A DNA stretch of 64,000 nucleotides, from the NCBI RefSeq assembly GCF_003028855.1, contig NZ_CP028324.1, forward strand, positions 62,001-126,000, read 5' to 3'. Every line of letters begins with the position of its first letter. The stretch's first letter is position 1. Source of the DNA: Pseudoduganella armeniaca. Its GTDB lineage: Bacteria; Pseudomonadota; Gammaproteobacteria; Burkholderiales; Burkholderiaceae_D. The notes beneath the pieces are model-generated. The model saw only the letters and a program-made list of their open reading frames with translations. It was not told the DNA's origin and did no database searches. Below, one piece after another: positions 25,805 through 33,921 of the stretch. The translations under genes were made by a program, and so were the position numbers.

Positions 25805-26805
25805 TTCACCTCGATGGGCTGGGTGCCGTTGAAGCTGATGCGGTTGCCGTTGATGGCGACCAGGCGCACGCCCTTGTAGTCGTCGCCCGGATAAAGGCGC
25901 TGGCCGTCGTCGGTGACGATGCTGGCGTTGGCGCCGGACACCACCTGCCTGACCTTGAAGGGCAGCATCGTGTCGGCGCCGCCGATGCGGGCGTCGATGG
26001 GGAAATCGATGTGGTGCGCGGCCACGAACGCATCCAAGATGCGGCGGAAGCGCGCCGCCTCTTCCTCGTCCAGCGACGCGCGCAGCGTCCAGTTGCGATC
26101 CTCCAGCGTCAGCTCGAAGCGGCGCAGCAGGTCCACTTCGGCCAGGCGCTGGCGGAAGGCCTGGCGCAGCGCTTCGGGGGACGGCGGCTGCGCGGCCTTG
26201 GGCTGGACCGCCACCGGCTTCAGGGTGTTCGCCGTGGATGCCGGGATCGGGTCGCCGGAGCGCGCCGTGTACGCGTAGGCGGCCGCGGCGACCAGTCCGG
26301 CGCCCAGCGCCACCGGCAACATCACGATGCGGGAGCGCCGGCGCCGCGGCTTTGCGGCGCGTACCGGCACGGCTTCGACGGGGTCCGGCGCTGCCTCCGG
26401 CTCCGGCTCTTCAGGCCCCAGTGGCGCCTCCACCTCGACTTGCGCCGCCTCCGGCGTCGCCGCCTGGGGCGGCGGGTCGGCCGGCGGGTCCTGCCATGGC
26501 GCATCCGGCGCCGTCACGGTCAGCCAGATGCGGCCGACGCGCGCGCAGTCGCCAGGTGCCAGCTGCGGCTGGTCGGCCGGCACGTCGTCGGCGGCGCCGC
26601 GCACGATGCCGTCCAGCGCCAGCAGCGACCAGTGGCCGCCATCGAGCCGCAGCACCGCGTGGCGGGGCTCGATGCCGGGATCGACCAGCACCACGTCGGC
26701 ATCGTCGCCCGCACCGATCAATTGCGGCTGCTCGTCCAGCGGCAGGCTGGCGCCGCGGTGCAGGCCGTTCAGGATGCGCAGTTCCAGGTCGTTGGTAGTG
26801 CTCAT
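25798..26805 (-). CDS. sctD: SctD (HrpQ), outer ring of the inner-membrane platform
   Basis: A 335-residue protein. An N-terminal FHA-like cytosolic domain (1-100: LRILNGLHRGASLPLDEQPQLIGAGDDADVVL) is followed by an acidic Pro-rich linker (105-145), a basic stretch, one membrane helix near 162-180 (IVMLPVALGAGLVAAAAYAYT), and a periplasmic ring-forming domain to the end. This is the HrpQ/YscD layout. It pairs with SctJ. It starts 16 bases from the stop of the unknown 26822-27181 gene. Confidence 0.9.
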   Translation of the reverse strand: MSTTNDLELRILNGLHRGASLPLDEQPQLIGAGDDADVVLVDPGIEPRHAVLRLDGGHWSLLALDGIVRGAADDVPADQPQLAPGDCARVGRIWLTVTAPDAPWQDPPADPPPQAATPEAAQVEVEAPLGPEEPEPEAAPDPVEAVPVRAAKPRRRRSRIVMLPVALGAGLVAAAAYAYTARSGDPIPASTANTLKPVAVQPKAAQPPSPEALRQAFRQRLAEVDLLRRFELTLEDRNWTLRASLDEEEAARFRRILDAFVAAHHIDFPIDARIGGADTMLPFKVRQVVSGANASIVTDDGQRLYPGDDYKGVRLVAINGNRISFNGTQPIEVKW

Positions 26806-26821
26806 TGCTTCTCCTTGCAGT

Positions 26822-27181
26822 TCATGGACCGTCGTCCTGGCCGGCCAGCAGCGTTGCCAGTGCGCTGTCCTGCGCGCGCCGGCTGGTGGCCGGGTCGAGC
26901 GGGTTCCAGGCCGGGTTGTCGTGGTTGATCAGGGCGCCCAGCACGAAGGCCTCGACCACCTCGCGCCGCTGCGCCGCCGCCGTTTGCCGCTGCCGCGACA
27001 GCCCGCGCAACGCGACCAAGTCGATCGGACCCGCTGCCGTTGGCGTCGTCGCGCCGGTCCCCAGCCGCCGGGCCAGCAGTGCGCAGGCGTCATCGATCAG
27101 CGCGGCCAGCGTGGCGTAGGCTTGCTGGCGCGCGGCGTCGCGCCGGTACGCACGCGTCGGGTCGTCCGGCACCGCGCTCAT
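26822..27181 (-). CDS. Unknown T3SS-cluster protein
   Basis: A 119-residue soluble protein, mostly helical (ARQQAYATLAALIDDACALLARRLG; QTAAAQRREVVEAFVLGALINHDNPAWNPLD). I do not recognise it. Its ATG overlaps the stop of the upstream Pro-rich gene and it runs into sctD, so it is within the sctV-sctU operon. Size and helical content would suit a chaperone or regulator of the preceding gene's product. P. syringae hrp clusters have nothing between hrcV and hrpQ. Confidence 0.5.
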   Translation of the reverse strand: MSAVPDDPTRAYRRDAARQQAYATLAALIDDACALLARRLGTGATTPTAAGPIDLVALRGLSRQRQTAAAQRREVVEAFVLGALINHDNPAWNPLDPATSRRAQDSALATLLAGQDDGP

Positions 27182-27918
27182 GGCCGCGCTCCCGCTGGCT
27201 CGCCGTCGTCCGGCACGTGACCCGGCGCATGCTTGCCGACGCGTCCATGGGAAGGATCGGTGCCGCCCGGCGCGGCCTGGCCGCCGACCAGGTCAAGGGC
27301 GTTGTGCTCGCCCATCTCCTCGAGCTGATGGCGCAGCTCGTCGGCGGGCTTCGACTCGTCTGCGGCCTTCGGCTCGTCGGCGGCTGGTGGCGCGTCGGCC
27401 TTCAACAAGGGCGCCAGTTCGTCGCTGAGGGTGCGCAGGGCCGGCCCGATCATCGCCAGCATCTCGGCACCGATGGAACGGCCGTCTGGCAGCGTGGCGG
27501 CCAGGCCGCCCAGGGTCTTTTCCAGCTGGTCCCAGGCGCTGGCCAGCAGCGGTGTCAGTTCGCCTGGGTGATGAGGTGACGGTGTGGTGGTCGCTGTGTC
27601 CTTGGGGCTGGCCGGCGGCGGCGCCGCCGGCTTGCGCGGTACCGCGCTCCGGAGCGACGCCGCCATGGCGCCACCGGGGGGACGCGGCGGCAGCGGTGGC
27701 GGCGCCGCATTGTCCGGCGCCGGCGGCTTCGCCGTGGCGACCTGCAGCAGCGTGGCCAGGGTAGCGGGATCGAACGAACGCAGCTTCGTGGCCAGCTGCT
27801 GGAACATCGGCGCCAGCCCGCTGGAACGCGCCGCCGTCATGGCGGTCTGCATGGCCGCGCCGCCCATGCGGGCCAGGCTGGCGGCGGCCGTCATCGCGCC
27901 GGCTATCGGTAATGGCAT
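27178..27918 (-). CDS. Unknown Ala/Pro-rich protein, possible T3SS substrate
   Basis: A 246-residue protein with an Ala/Met-rich N-terminal helix region (MTAAASLARMGGAAMQTAMTAARSSG), a Pro-rich linker (about 65-125), a helical block (LASAWDQLEKTLGGLAATLPDGRSIGAEMLAMIGPALRTL) and an Ala/Asp/Glu/Lys-rich tail. It has no Cys and no typical signal peptide. It is inserted between sctV and sctD. The pattern (disordered, Cys-free, small amphipathic helices) fits an exported translocator or early substrate more than a structural component. That is inference; no family was recognised. AGGGAG stands upstream of the ATG. Confidence 0.5.
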   Translation of the reverse strand: MPLPIAGAMTAAASLARMGGAAMQTAMTAARSSGLAPMFQQLATKLRSFDPATLATLLQVATAKPPAPDNAAPPPLPPRPPGGAMAASLRSAVPRKPAAPPPASPKDTATTTPSPHHPGELTPLLASAWDQLEKTLGGLAATLPDGRSIGAEMLAMIGPALRTLSDELAPLLKADAPPAADEPKAADESKPADELRHQLEEMGEHNALDLVGGQAAPGGTDPSHGRVGKHAPGHVPDDGEPAGARP

Positions 27919-27973
27919 TGGGGTCTCCCTGCTGTTCGTCCTGATGAATGTCCGTGCGCTGTCGCCGGTTCCG

Positions 27974-30064
27974 TTACAGCTCGATCATGCCGACCGGCTG
28001 GATGCGGGCGTGCTGGGTCAGTTCCGAGAACGCGAACACGGGCACCGGGAAGAATTCCTCCTCGATCAGCTTGCGTACGGAGCGGCGGATGTCGGCCGCC
28101 GTCACCAGCACGGGCGGCGCCACCGGCGAGCTGACGTTGCGCGACAGCTCGCACAGCCGGTCCAGGATCGCCTGCTCGGTCTCGGGGTCGATGTCCAGGT
28201 AGCTGCCCTGGCTGGTCTGGCGCATGGCATTGCGCAGCTGCTCTTCCAGCTCGGGCGACAGCAGGATCACCTCGATCAGGTTGGAGCGGGCCACCTCGAA
28301 GCACAGCTGGCGTTTCAGCGCCAGCCGCACGTAATCGGCGATGACGTCGGGATCGCGTTCCTTCGGCGCCCAGTCCAAGGTCGTCTCCAGCAGCAGGCGC
28401 GCATTGCGCAGCGAGACACCCTCGCGGGTCAGGCGCTGCACCACCTCCGTCAGGCGCGGCAGGGTGACCGATTTGTTGACTTCCTTGCCCAGCTCCGGAT
28501 AGCGCCGCTCGGCCCAGCGGGTGAATCGAATGACCTCGTTGACGCCGACGAACATCTGGCAGTTGCGCAGCATCTCGACCTCGATATCGGAGGAGAACAC
28601 GTGCTCCCAGCGCTGCACCATCACCCCGGCGGCAGCCAGCGCGGCCTCGTCGTCGATACGCACCCACACGCGGCGCCGGCGCGAGCCGGGCACGTTGTGC
28701 TCCTCGGCGGTCAGGCCCAATTCATGCAGCCGCTCCGGCGCCTCGCGGGTGGCGCCCCAGCCCAGGCGGATTTCCTCGTCCACCAGCGGCACCTCGGACA
28801 TCAGGAACTGCACCCGCCCCGGCGGCACGCTGTTGTTGAAGTCGAACTCGATGGGCTTCAGGTCGGGAATGCCGCGCCGCTGCAGCATGCCGTTGCGCAT
28901 GACGCGCACGGCCATGCGGATGGTTTCCGCCTCCTCGGTATCGCGCATCGCTTCCGGCATGCGCAGGATGAACGGCGTCGTTGCCGAGAAGTTGACCAGG
29001 TCGACGATGCTGGCGTTCTGCGCTTCGCGCTCCTTGTCGGCGCGCTGCAGCTCCGCGTCCGCCAGGGGCTTCAGCAGGCCGACCACGCCGGCACCGGCCA
29101 GCAGCAGCGCCAGCGTGACGAACACCAGCATCGGCATGCCGGGAATGACGCCGAACAGCAGCATGATGCCGGACGCCGTCAGCAGCGCCTTCGGCTCGGC
29201 GAACAGCTCGCCCACGATGTCCTGGCCGATATTGGTCACCTCGCCCTCGGCATGCTCGCCCGCCACACGCGTGGTGATCATGCCGGCGCCCAGGGAGATC
29301 AGCAGCGCCGGGATCTGCGCGATCAGCGCGTCGCCGATCGACAGGATGGCGTAGGTCTGCATGGCCAGGGCCGCGTCCATGCCGCGCTGGACGATGCCGA
29401 TCGAAATGCCGCCGATCAGGTTGATGGCGACGATGCAGATGCCGGCGATGGCGTCGCCCTTGACGAATTTCATGGCGCCGTCCATCGCGCCGTGCAGCTG
29501 GCTTTCCTGGCCCAGCAGCGCGCGCTTTTCCTTGGCTTCCTCCGGCGTCAGGATGCCGGCGCGCAGGTCGCTGTCGATCGACATCTGCTTGCCCGGCATC
29601 GCATCCAGCGAGAAGCGCGCCGACACCTCGGAAACCCGCTCGGAACCCTTGGTGATGACGATGAACTGCACCACCGTCAGGATCAGGAAGATGACCAGGC
29701 CGACCACCAGGTTGCCGCCGACGACGAAGTTGCCGAAGGTCTCGACGATGTGGCCGGCGTCCGCCTCCAGCAGGATCAGGCGGGTGGTGGAGACGGAGAT
29801 CGCCAGCCGGAACAGGGTGGTCAGCAGCAGCACGGCGGGGAAGGTGGAAAACGCCGTCGGCCCCGACATGTACATCGCGACGACCACGATCAGGCCCGAG
29901 GCGCACAGGCTGCAGGCGATCAGCATGTCCAGCAGCCAGACCGGCATCGGCAACACCAGCATGAACACGATGCCGACCACCAGGCCCGCGGCGGCCAGTT
30001 CGGCGCGCTTGGCGCACTTCGCCGCGAAGCGGTTGAGCATCATTACGACAGCCATCGACTGCAT
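27974..30064 (-). CDS. sctV: SctV (HrcV), major export gate protein
   Basis: A 696-residue FlhA/YscV family protein. The N-terminal 330 residues hold about eight membrane segments and the FHIPEP-family cytosolic loop (SVSTTRLILLEADAGHIVETFGNFVVGGNLVVGLVIF; DAMPGKQMSIDSDLRAG). The C-terminal 350 residues are the cytosolic nonamer-ring domain that docks chaperone-substrate complexes. Full length and intact. It starts 24 bases behind the upstream small gene and ends 55 bases before the unknown 27918 gene. Confidence 0.96.
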   Translation of the reverse strand: MQSMAVVMMLNRFAAKCAKRAELAAAGLVVGIVFMLVLPMPVWLLDMLIACSLCASGLIVVVAMYMSGPTAFSTFPAVLLLTTLFRLAISVSTTRLILLEADAGHIVETFGNFVVGGNLVVGLVIFLILTVVQFIVITKGSERVSEVSARFSLDAMPGKQMSIDSDLRAGILTPEEAKEKRALLGQESQLHGAMDGAMKFVKGDAIAGICIVAINLIGGISIGIVQRGMDAALAMQTYAILSIGDALIAQIPALLISLGAGMITTRVAGEHAEGEVTNIGQDIVGELFAEPKALLTASGIMLLFGVIPGMPMLVFVTLALLLAGAGVVGLLKPLADAELQRADKEREAQNASIVDLVNFSATTPFILRMPEAMRDTEEAETIRMAVRVMRNGMLQRRGIPDLKPIEFDFNNSVPPGRVQFLMSEVPLVDEEIRLGWGATREAPERLHELGLTAEEHNVPGSRRRRVWVRIDDEAALAAAGVMVQRWEHVFSSDIEVEMLRNCQMFVGVNEVIRFTRWAERRYPELGKEVNKSVTLPRLTEVVQRLTREGVSLRNARLLLETTLDWAPKERDPDVIADYVRLALKRQLCFEVARSNLIEVILLSPELEEQLRNAMRQTSQGSYLDIDPETEQAILDRLCELSRNVSSPVAPPVLVTAADIRRSVRKLIEEEFFPVPVFAFSELTQHARIQPVGMIEL

Positions 30065-30088
30065 CGGTATTCCTTCTCGGTCTAGATA

Positions 30089-30388
30089 TCAGCAAGCCGT
30101 GCCGGCGCGCCGTTCGATCAGCGCGATCCACGCCGCCTCGTCGGCCGCGCGGGCCGGGTCGGTGCTGGTGTTGCGGCGCAAGGCGTCCAGGTCGAACGGC
30201 TCGGCCAGTTCGACGGCAGCGTAAGCGGCCATCAGGGCCAGGCCCCGGTCGCCGGGCCACAGCTGCAGGCAGCCGCGCGCCAGCTCGTAGGCTTCCTCGG
30301 GCTGCTGGGCATTCAGGTGCCCCCAGACCAGGCCTGTGGCGGTCGTCAGTTCGTCGCGCAGCGGTTCAGGCGCAGGCTTCTGCCGCAT
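30089..30388 (-). CDS. Small TPR-like T3SS protein, chaperone candidate
   Basis: A 99-residue soluble helical protein. The ATG at 30388 is preceded by AGGAGG. The central part (NAQQPEEAYELARGCLQLWPGDRGLALMAAYAAVELAEPFD) resembles a pair of TPR helices, as in YscG-type chaperones of needle proteins (the SctG class). This could be the chaperone of the missing needle/pilin subunit. The start overlaps the preceding gene by 23 bases. Family assignment is tentative. Confidence 0.5.
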   Translation of the reverse strand: MRQKPAPEPLRDELTTATGLVWGHLNAQQPEEAYELARGCLQLWPGDRGLALMAAYAAVELAEPFDLDALRRNTSTDPARAADEAAWIALIERRAGTAC

Positions 30389-30815
30389 GGTCTTCCTCCT
30401 GCGTGGATGGCTGGGTGAGGTTGGCTTCGTTGTCGCTGCGTGCCATCTGCTGCCAGCGCAGGCGCAGGCGGATATTCCGCTCCAGCACGCGCACGGCATC
30501 CAGGCCGGTGCGGCGGTCGTCGCGCTCACGCGTCAGCGAATGGGCGATCAGCGCCTTCTGCAGCGCGCGCAGGCACGGGATGGCATTGCCGCGCCAGACC
30601 GGGTTGTCCGCCGTGACGGCGCTGCCCAGCGCGCGGCCGAGCAGCTCCATCTTGGGATCGTTCGGCTCGGGCGGCGGCAGCGACAGCGCCTCTTCTTCCG
30701 GCTGCAGCGCGGCGTGCGTCTTCGGCGCCAGCAGCTCCGTCTGCAGGCTGTGGATCTCGGCGAATTCCGCCGCGTCCAGGCCGGCGCCGCCGACGCTTCG
30801 GGTATGGCGGATCAT
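30366..30815 (-). CDS. Unknown T3SS-cluster protein
   Basis: A 149-residue soluble protein starting MIRHTRSVGG, with the ATG overlapping the previous stop (ATGA). An acidic, Pro-rich middle (about 38-55) separates two helical parts. The C-terminal half is basic and helical (LDAVRVLERNIRLRLRWQQMARSDNE). Not recognised. Its place between chaperone-size genes and sctV suggests a cytosolic T3SS accessory. Confidence 0.5.
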   Translation of the reverse strand: MIRHTRSVGGAGLDAAEFAEIHSLQTELLAPKTHAALQPEEEALSLPPPEPNDPKMELLGRALGSAVTADNPVWRGNAIPCLRALQKALIAHSLTRERDDRRTGLDAVRVLERNIRLRLRWQQMARSDNEANLTQPSTQEEDHAAEACA

Positions 30816-31153
30816 TGCAGCAGCTCCGTGGCGGCCGCCAGCGCGGCGGCATCGAGCGTATGAGCATTGCCGTCCACCCCGAGCCGGTGCACGACATACC
30901 AGCCGCCGTCGTTGAACTGGGCCGGCAGCCAGTCGCCATAGCGGGCCAGGTCGCCGGCACGGCGGCGCAGCAGCGTTTCGCCATGCACGTGGTGCCCGCT
31001 CTCGGCCGGCCAGCCCACGGCCGCCAGCCGGCCCTCGGCCAGCGGGTAGACCAGCAGGCGCAGGCCGCTGTCGAGCACCGCCTGGGCCACCGCCCCTTCC
31101 ATTTCCGCCGCGTGCAGCAGGCGATTCATCAGTTCTTCCATCGGTTCTTCCAT
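30812..31153 (-). CDS. Unknown small T3SS-cluster protein, chaperone candidate
   Basis: A 113-residue acidic protein. I use the ATG at 31153 (AGGA seven bases upstream). An N-terminal helix (MEELMNRLLHAAEMEGAVAQAVLD) is followed by a beta-rich part (LRLLVYPLAEGRLAAVGW; GGWYVVHRLGV) and a final helix. Helix-strand-helix at this size is common in T3SS class I chaperones, but no family motif was recognised. Confidence 0.45.
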   Translation of the reverse strand: MEEPMEELMNRLLHAAEMEGAVAQAVLDSGLRLLVYPLAEGRLAAVGWPAESGHHVHGETLLRRRAGDLARYGDWLPAQFNDGGWYVVHRLGVDGNAHTLDAAALAAATELLQ

Positions 31154-31173
31154 ATGCTTTCCTCGTGGTCCCG

Positions 31174-31653
31174 TCAGCGCCGCATGACGCTCTCGCGCCA
31201 TTCCTGCTCACGCAGCTCCAGCTTGCTGGGCAGTGGCGCCGTTTCGGCGCGGGCGGCGTTGGCCTGGCGCTCGATGTCGTCGAGCAGTTCGCGGCGCGCC
31301 GTCAGCTTTTCCTGCGCCCACAGGACCGTGGGCAAGCTGGCGACGGCGTCGCGCAGCAGCAGCCATGCCCTGGCGCGGCAGTAGCAGTCGTGGTTGCGCA
31401 CGTCCGCCAGTTGCGCCATCAGGTGCGTGGCCTTGCCCTTGCCCCAGGCGCCTTCGGCCGCCGTCAGCAACTGCACCGCCACTTCCGGCGCGCTGATGGC
31501 GGTGACGACTTGGGCCTGGTCGGCCATGTCGCGCCGCAGCGCGTCGGCGACGGCGATCGCCGAGCGCACCAGCGTGAAGGCGCTGGCATCGGACATCGCC
31601 AGCCAGTAGCGCCCCATGCTGCGCTGGGGGTTCTTTCGCAGATCGGATTTCAC
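31174..31653 (-). CDS. TyeA-like companion of the T3SS gatekeeper
   Basis: A 159-residue helical protein with a GTG start at 31653, strongly supported by AAGGAGG six bases upstream. The C-terminal 90 residues (LADVRNHDCYCRARAWLLLRDAVASLPTVLWAQEKLTARRELLDDIERQANAARAE) have the pattern of the TyeA domain, which caps the C-terminus of YopN/SctW. The gene follows sctW directly, so gatekeeper and TyeA part appear as two proteins. Similarity is by pattern only. Confidence 0.5.
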   Translation of the reverse strand: MKSDLRKNPQRSMGRYWLAMSDASAFTLVRSAIAVADALRRDMADQAQVVTAISAPEVAVQLLTAAEGAWGKGKATHLMAQLADVRNHDCYCRARAWLLLRDAVASLPTVLWAQEKLTARRELLDDIERQANAARAETAPLPSKLELREQEWRESVMRR

Positions 31654-31675
31654 GGCTTCCTCCTTGAATGGCGGC

Positions 31676-32464
31676 CTACAGGCCGGACAGCATTTGCGAG
31701 CACAGCGTGGCGATGGCCTTCTCGCAGTTTTCGGTGCCCAGGTGGCGGATGATGGCTTTCAATGTGGTCAACGGCGTCAGCGGCTTGTCGATGCTGCCCT
31801 TTTCCGTGATCAGGAAACGCAGCTCGCGCGCCGACTTGGGCGCCGAGCCTTCCACCGCCGCTTCCAGCGAACCGGAGACGTCGGACTCCTGCAGCGCCTT
31901 GCGCACGCTGGAGTCGCGGTCGACCACGTCGGCCATCATTTCGCCGATCGCCTCGCGCAGCACCTTTTTCTTATAGTTCGACAGATTCTGGTCGTCGACG
32001 CCGGCCAGCGCGTCGCGCAACACGCGCCATTGCTCGATCGGCTCGTGCTGCTCGGCCAGGATCGCCTTCAGTTCCTCGCGCCCGCGCCGGCCGCTGTCGT
32101 CGCGCAGCATGTCGAGCGTCTGCTCGACCGCTTCCATGTGCAGCGCGACATCGTCGCCCGTATTGCGCAGGGCGGCCCGGCCGGGCTTGCGCTCGTTGTC
32201 CGCCGCGCCCTTGCCGCGGTTGCCCTGGCGCTGCGCCTGCGGGCCCACGCGCGGCGTGGCCTGGTGGCGCCGGCCCAGGCTCTTGGGCTGGAACGCCACG
32301 CCGTCGCGCACGCCGCTTTCGCTGTCGATCGCCGCACGCGGCAGCATCGACACATTCGCCTGCTGCGGCGTGGCACGCGGCGGCACGCCGGCGACGGGAC
32401 GCGGCGGCGGCGGCGGCGCCGTGACGGGCACCTGGTTGAACTGGTTGATGGGACGGGTAGCCAT
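31676..32464 (-). CDS. sctW: SctW (HrpJ), T3SS gatekeeper
   Basis: From the ATG at 32464 the protein has 262 residues. A Pro-rich exported N-terminus (FNQVPVTAPPPPPRPVAG) precedes an HrpJ/YopN-type domain (LRDDSGRRGREELKAILAEQHEPIEQWRVLRDALAG; YKKKVLREAIGEMMADV) and a C-terminal helical part. Other in-frame starts exist at 32500 and 32518. None has a clear ribosome site, and a consensus hrp box sits right in front of 32464, so the start is uncertain. The gatekeeper orders translocator before effector secretion. It is first in the operon, as hrpJ is in P. syringae. Confidence 0.8.
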   Translation of the reverse strand: MATRPINQFNQVPVTAPPPPPRPVAGVPPRATPQQANVSMLPRAAIDSESGVRDGVAFQPKSLGRRHQATPRVGPQAQRQGNRGKGAADNERKPGRAALRNTGDDVALHMEAVEQTLDMLRDDSGRRGREELKAILAEQHEPIEQWRVLRDALAGVDDQNLSNYKKKVLREAIGEMMADVVDRDSSVRKALQESDVSGSLEAAVEGSAPKSARELRFLITEKGSIDKPLTPLTTLKAIIRHLGTENCEKAIATLCSQMLSGL

Positions 32465-32469
32465 GCTGC

Positions 32470-32498
32470 TGGGTGGCTGGCGCGCCGGCGCCGGTTCC
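32470..32498 (-). promoter_or_regulatory. Hrp-box match at the sctW start
   Basis: GGAACC (32498-32493), 16 bases, CCACCCA (32476-32470), a full consensus match. It ends only five bases before the ATG at 32464, so a transcript from it would have almost no leader. It may be real with a later start, or a decoy of the upstream box. Confidence 0.5.
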
Positions 32499-32508
32499 AT
32501 CGCCGGGC

Positions 32509-32536
32509 GGCGTGACATGGCGGCGCCAGCGGTTCC
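32509..32536 (-). promoter_or_regulatory. Second hrp-box-like element upstream of sctW
   Basis: GGAACC (32536-32531), 15 bases, TCACGCC (32515-32509). It keeps the -35 and CAC core but lacks the final A. It lies 45 bases from the ATG at 32464, a more natural leader length. It shares the flank GCCGAT before GGAACC with the box at 37388-37393. Confidence 0.5.
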
Positions 32537-32712
32537 ATCGGCATGGCGCCCAGGGCGCTGCCATTTCCTCAACTTTTTTCAATGTCTCAGCAATGTTCAA
32601 GAAACGGCTTCGGCGTGGCGATCCGCTGTTATCTTGCCGACATCGACAGGCCGCTTACGAAACAGGCCTGCTGGAACCGCAGACCAAACCTCATACCAAG
32701 CGAGAGCACATC

Positions 32713-33357
32713 ATGCACATGACGATCAGCGACACCGCCCGCGCCACCGCGCCCCATCGGATGATCGGCCACGCTGAGGGGGACAGCCGTCCCGCCGGCC
32801 TGGCCTTCGTGACGCCGCAGGCGGCGGCGCAGGAACAGGCACCGGCGCAGGCACAAGCGCCGACTATCGACGTGACGGCGCTATACCGCCAGCACCGCAC
32901 CCACCTGCTGCGCTTCGTGCAGCGCTACCTGGGCAACCAGAGCGATGCCGAGGACGTGGTGCAGAACACCTTCGTCGAGGCGCTGCGCTGCGCCGACCGG
33001 TTCTCGGGCTTGTCGAAACCGTCCACCTGGCTGTTTGGCATCGCGCTGAACCTGGCGCGCAACCAGGGCCGCCGCAATGGCGCGGACCGTTACGAAACCG
33101 TCGAGGAGGACTTCCTGGAGCAGCAGGTCGACATCCATGCCGACCCGGCGCTGCAGTACGAATGGCGCCAGATGGCGGGCAAGGTCGAGCGCCTGATCGA
33201 CGACCTGCCGGCGCCGATCCGCGCCACCTTCGAGGCGGTGTTGGAGGGGGAGTTGACGTACGAGGAAGCGGCGCGCGAGCTGCAAATCCCGATCGGGACC
33301 GTGCGCTCGCGCGTCTCGCGGGTACGGGCCGCGGCCCGGCTCGAATGCGAGCGTTGA
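32713..33357 (+). CDS. ECF sigma factor, HrpL-like T3SS master regulator
   Basis: A 214-residue ECF-type sigma factor. The first 50 residues are an Ala/Gln-rich extension. Region 2 spans about 55-125 (LYRQHRTHLLRFVQRYLGNQSDAEDVVQNTFVEAL). Region 4 spans about 155-210 (LPAPIRATFEAVLEGELTYEEAARELQIPIGTVRSRVSRVR). No anti-sigma gene is adjacent. It is divergent from sctW, the place of hrpL next to hrpJ in P. syringae. HrpL recognises GGAACC-N15/16-CCACNNA, and such sites precede six transcription units in this window, so functional identity with HrpL is well supported by context. The ATG at 32713 or a second at 32719 may be used. No convincing sigma-54 promoter was seen upstream. Confidence 0.85.
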   Translation: MHMTISDTARATAPHRMIGHAEGDSRPAGLAFVTPQAAAQEQAPAQAQAPTIDVTALYRQHRTHLLRFVQRYLGNQSDAEDVVQNTFVEALRCADRFSGLSKPSTWLFGIALNLARNQGRRNGADRYETVEEDFLEQQVDIHADPALQYEWRQMAGKVERLIDDLPAPIRATFEAVLEGELTYEEAARELQIPIGTVRSRVSRVRAAARLECER

Positions 33358-33388
33358 GAATACGAGCGGTGAGAAGCAGCGGGGCCGC

Positions 33389-33826
33389 TCAGGCGGCCGG
33401 GCCGCGCCCGGCCGTCAATTGGGCATGCCAGTCGCGCGCGGCGTCCGCCGTGTCGAGGATGGCGTCCATCAGGCTGCGCTCGTCGCGCAGCGTTGCCAGC
33501 GCCACGCTGCGCACGGCCACGTAACAGCCTTCGTCCGCATGCCAGCGGCACTCGATGCCGTCCCGGCCCAGGCGGTCCTGCAGGGCCACGCCGGCGGGCA
33601 GGTAGCCGGACTGGCCGCAGGGCGGCAGCCGCGCCGTCACGGTCAGGCTGGCCGTATCGTGCGCCACCGACGCGAACGTGACGATCTCCCCGACCATCAG
33701 CTCCAGCACGGGCGTGCCCGCGTGCTGCTGGCCGGCCAGCTCGGCCAGCTCCGCCAGCAGCCGCGCGGCGGCGGCCGGTGTACCGTCCAGCGCCGCGCCT
33801 TCATCCCTGTCATCCGTTTGTTCCAT
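33389..33826 (-). CDS. Putative T3SS class I (CesT-like) chaperone
   Basis: A 145-residue acidic protein. The ATG at 33826 has GGAG about six bases upstream. An N-terminal helix (AARLLAELAELAGQ) is followed by alternating strands (LELMVGEIVTFASVAHDTASLTVTARL; CRWHADEGCYVAVRSVAL) and a C-terminal helix (SLMDAILDTADAARDWHAQL), the alpha-beta-alpha plan of effector chaperones. It is convergent with the sigma factor gene and last in a minus-strand run with the methyltransferase, peptide and repeat-protein genes. No diagnostic motif was recognised. Confidence 0.5.
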   Translation of the reverse strand: MEQTDDRDEGAALDGTPAAAARLLAELAELAGQQHAGTPVLELMVGEIVTFASVAHDTASLTVTARLPPCGQSGYLPAGVALQDRLGRDGIECRWHADEGCYVAVRSVALATLRDERSLMDAILDTADAARDWHAQLTAGRGPAA

Positions 33827-33921
33827 GTCCGCTCCGCCCGTCCCGACGCTGGGCATTCTACCAACAGCGCAGAACACGCCGGCGCGCGGTGGCCGGCGCA
33901 AGGGTACCGCGAAGGCGCGCC

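Noticed and set aside
12585..29655. Further GGAACC hexamers inside pil and sct coding regions
   Set aside because: They occur within conserved codons and lack a CCACNNA element at the right spacing.
27584..30085. Long plus-strand open frame opposite sctV
   Set aside because: Same reason: His/Gln/Arg-rich shadow of a recognised gene.
32669..32697. GGAACC in the leader of the sigma factor gene as an autoregulatory hrp box
   Set aside because: At 15-16 bases spacing the downstream element reads TACCAAG or ACCAAGC, lacking the CCAC core.
33394..33414. GC-rich stem (CGGCCGGGC) as terminator of the sigma factor gene
   Set aside because: It lies inside the end of the convergent chaperone-like gene and has no T-run; could be coincidence in GC-rich coding sequence.
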